Positions 62,449-64,000 of a DNA stretch of 64,000 nt are shown here, in pieces. Source of the DNA: Ceratobasidium sp. AG-K (taxonomy: Eukaryota; Basidiomycota; Agaricomycetes; Cantharellales; Ceratobasidiaceae); the NCBI GenBank assembly GCA_037039685.1, contig JAWNGF010000002.1, positions 3,224,001 through 3,288,000 of the forward strand, read 5' to 3'. The position numbers were made by a program, and so were the translations under genes. The notes under the pieces are model-generated. The model saw only the letters and a list, made by a program, of their open reading frames with translations, had not been told where the DNA came from and ran no database searches. Every line of letters begins with the position of its first letter. Positions within the stretch are counted from its first letter, which is position 1.

Positions 62449-62934
62449 TTAGGCCGGGGCATCGACATCAGAAGAAACAGGGGAAACCAAGACAAACTCT
62501 TCCCCATCGTCCAGCACCAATGGGTCCTCTGCTGACCCAACCCCTTTCCAGACCCCATAATCCTCCTCCTCATCCGTCAAGTCGACGATGGCGTCTTGCT
62601 GATCGGGCTCCTCCTCGGTGAGGTCGATATATTCGGTGCATGCCCGTGCCCTGGCCTTGCGGTAGGCGTTGACGATCTCGACGTGATCGTGGATGTCGGC
62701 CATGTCGTGGGCCAGCCAGTTGCGCCAGCGGACGAGGGGCATACCGCAGAAGGAGCGGCGGGGGCGAGAGCGCTCATAGCGTGAAGAAGTGATGAAATAG
62801 AATGATTGGCGGAGTCCGTCGTGCCAGTACAATCCTTCCTCGAGGTTGACGCAAGTGAGGGACCTCTTGAAAGAGGCTGAGCAGGTGAAGGCGTCGTTGT
62901 AGACACGGACAGTGGTGTTGGCGAAGCGAGACAT
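62449..62934 (-). CDS. Gyp2b post-pol accessory protein with two SUMO-interaction-like motifs
   Basis: 161 residues, intact. In order: VRVYNDAFTC (9-18), EGLYWHDGL (33-41), PLVRWRNWLAHDMADIHD (66-83), then an acidic tail with EYIDLTEEE (101-109), AIVDLTDEEED (115-125), DYGVWKGVGS (125-134) and GEEFVLV (144-150). YIDLT and IVDLT cores with flanking acids match SUMO-interaction motifs. The ATG lies in pol sequence and the first 358 nt overlap pol in another frame. Gyp2a keeps the same order with one IDLT motif. Role unknown; contact with sumoylated host chromatin proteins is a hypothesis. Confidence 0.7.
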   Translation of the reverse strand: MSRFANTTVRVYNDAFTCSASFKRSLTCVNLEEGLYWHDGLRQSFYFITSSRYERSRPRRSFCGMPLVRWRNWLAHDMADIHDHVEIVNAYRKARARACTEYIDLTEEEPDQQDAIVDLTDEEEDYGVWKGVGSAEDPLVLDDGEEFVLVSPVSSDVDAPA

Positions 62935-64000
62935 GGCGCAGAAGTGGATGTATGAGTAGGTGGTTTAAGCGCAAGAGGAACTGAAGTAAAAACTTGTTGA
63001 TGAGGGACTTGGACTCCCGCTGCCTCTTTTATACGCTTTGCACGACGGCTGGGCTGTTCCTCTTTTTCTTCGGCGGCCGAATTACCCTTTGTTTCCTCAT
63101 GGCGGCGCTTCCTCGTAACTTTGGGAACTTCCTTGATGGCTTCTGGATGTTCCCTGTGGAATTCGCTAATGAGTTCTGATGCGTTACCAAGGTTTCCCAA
63201 GGGTTCCCACGAATCGTGTTCCGTTGTATAGCCTTTCCATTTGACAAGATACTTCAGGATGCCTTTCTCTATTTTGGAACTTTGAATGGTTTCAACCTCG
63301 TATTCCTCTTCTCCTTCAGGTGTCTCAATTGGTGGTGGTGGCTCGACAACACGTCCCTCAATCTCATCTTCTTCGTACTTGGCAAGGCGAGATACATTGA
63401 CTACTGGGTGTATGGTCATGGATGGAGGAAGTTCCAGTTTGTACGCGTTTTTTCCGATTGCTTCCAAGATTGTGAAGGGGCCCAAACGCTTATGAGAGAG
63501 TTTGATTGATGGCCGGTTTGAAGGGATGTGATCGTGACTGAGCCAAACTTTATCTCCAATGATGAAAGGATCCCCACGGCGCCGTTGATCCGCGTATTCC
63601 TTATCTTGTTCCTTGCTCAAGGTCAGGCTTGCCTTCGCTTCTTCCAGATTGTCATGGATGCGTTGAGCATGAGCCGAGGCTTCCGGAACTGAGCCATCTT
63701 CCACTGGTGTACCATCTATGGAAGGATGTCGTGCCGTGTTGGCAAAGAAAGGGGTCATGCCAATACTTGAGTGGAAGGAATTGTTGTAAGCAAATTCGGC
63801 AAAGGGAAGCAGAGAAGCCCAGTCATGCTGCCTGAACGACACATAGGTTCTCAAAAAGGCTTCTATCATCTGATTGATTCGTTCCGTTTGGCCATCCGTC
63901 TCAGGGTGATAGGCTGTGGAGAGTCTGGGTCTAATCTTCAGGGCCTGATAGAGCTCCTTCATGAATTTTGACGCGAAGGTGGGGCCTCGATCTGATACAA
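62577..64000 (-). CDS. pol: Gyp2b Pol, C-terminal half (integrase core, chromodomain)
   Basis: Open from the window edge to 62577, about 474 codons. It starts in the integrase core ([16 protein letters not shown] at the edge, then [15 protein letters not shown] with the catalytic Glu region), then the C-terminal domain ([34 protein letters not shown]), a linker EYEVETIQSSKIEKGI and the chromodomain ([20 protein letters not shown], near 63200). A basic stretch VTRKRRHEETK and a Ser/Thr/Pro-rich tail of about 150 residues follow; the tail overlaps the accessory ORF and may be open mainly because of it. Confidence 0.92.
   Translation of the reverse strand, partial: VSDRGPTFASKFMKELYQALKIRPRLSTAYHPETDGQTERINQMIEAFLRTYVSFRQHDWASLLPFAEFAYNNSFHSSIGMTPFFANTARHPSIDGTPVEDGSVPEASAHAQRIHDNLEEAKASLTLSKEQDKEYADQRRRGDPFIIGDKVWLSHDHIPSNRPSIKLSHKRLGPFTILEAIGKNAYKLELPPSMTIHPVVNVSRLAKYEEDEIEGRVVEPPPPIETPEGEEEYEVETIQSSKIEKGILKYLVKWKGYTTEHDSWEPLGNLGNASELISEFHREHPEAIKEVPKVTRKRRHEETKGNSAAEEKEEQPSRRAKRIKEAAGVQVPHQQVFTSVPLALKPPTHTSTSAPCLASPTPLSVSTTTPSPAQPLSRGPSLASTSRKDCTGTTDSANHSISSLLHAMSALAPAAPSAVCPSSAGATGWPTTWPTSTITSRSSTPTARPGHGHAPNISTSPRRSPISKTPSST

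Larger units (their letters stand above)
62012..64000 (-). mobile_element. Gyp2b: better preserved Gyp2 copy, 3' end only
   Basis: 3' LTR, polypurine tract, accessory ORF and the C-terminal half of pol, all intact, running off the right edge. CpG-rich compared with Gyp2a. The five bases before the LTR are CAATT. Confidence 0.94.

Noticed and set aside
1..64000. CRISPR arrays, rRNA, tRNA or prokaryotic operons
   Set aside because: Scanning by eye showed no regularly spaced short identical repeats, cloverleaf or rRNA-like sequence, and the genes have eukaryotic introns and retroelement organisation.

Overview
The window is a nested graveyard of transposable elements from a filamentous fungus, most likely a basidiomycete (Agaricomycetes). 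The evidence is several chromodomain-bearing Ty3/gypsy families with Tf1/sushi-like architecture, short GT-AG introns of about 50 nt in the only intron-containing genes, a degenerate Ty1/copia element, and an Ulp1-type protease gene inside a large DNA transposon. I see no housekeeping gene, tRNA, rRNA or CRISPR array. Species assignment is inference.

Layout. 1-5207: Gyp1, an intact-looking Ty3 element on the minus strand, cut by the window edge. 5208-8633: fragments of older Ty3 elements carrying a TA-flanked long-TIR element (5765-7161) and two Gyp5-type LTRs. 8634-47353: one old minus-strand Ty3 element, Gyp5-minus, split by four kinds of insertion. These are (a) a sister copy, Gyp5-plus (9550-14668), which itself holds a Gyp2 solo LTR; (b) a copia-like solo LTR (18782-33887); (c) inside that LTR, a DNA transposon of about 14.6 kb (19209-33810) with a spliced Ulp1-like gene and a small Cys-rich gene, in one intron of which sits a full Gyp2 element (24464-31602); and (d) a full-length 12.3-kb plus-strand element, Gyp3 (34007-46278). 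47354-57800: an older plus-strand element, Gyp6, split by full-length Gyp4 (47919-55682). 58561-61890: a copia element without reverse transcriptase. 62012-64000: the 3' end of a second, much better preserved Gyp2 copy. Target-site duplications can be read directly for seven insertions.

How the parts work. Each Ty3 family encodes Gag (zinc knuckle) and Pol (protease, reverse transcriptase, RNase H, integrase, usually a chromodomain). In Gyp1, Gyp2, Gyp4 and Gyp5, Pol lies in the -1 frame relative to Gag, with an A-rich slippery sequence at the gag end (the heptamer GGGAAAA in Gyp2 and Gyp4). In the same four families the segment just inside the 5' LTR is complementary over 11-14 nt to LTR sequence 24-29 nt downstream of the TATA box, the arrangement expected for Tf1-like self-priming. 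Gyp3 instead has a tRNA-type site starting TGGTG.

The most unusual content is the set of accessory genes after pol. Gyp2, Gyp4 and Gyp5 each carry a post-pol ORF with a shared G-x-Y-W / W-x(10)-H-D-like pattern; the Gyp2 version ends in SUMO-interaction-like motifs and overlaps the pol 3' end in another frame. Gyp3 carries two different extra ORFs, one with a membrane segment and one behind its own TATA-type promoter. LTR promoters of four families contain perfect or near-perfect Gcn4/AP-1 sites, suggesting shared bZIP control. Older copies are broken mainly by TGA/TAA/TAG codons and Arg-to-Cys/Trp/Gln/His changes, the mark of cytosine deamination.
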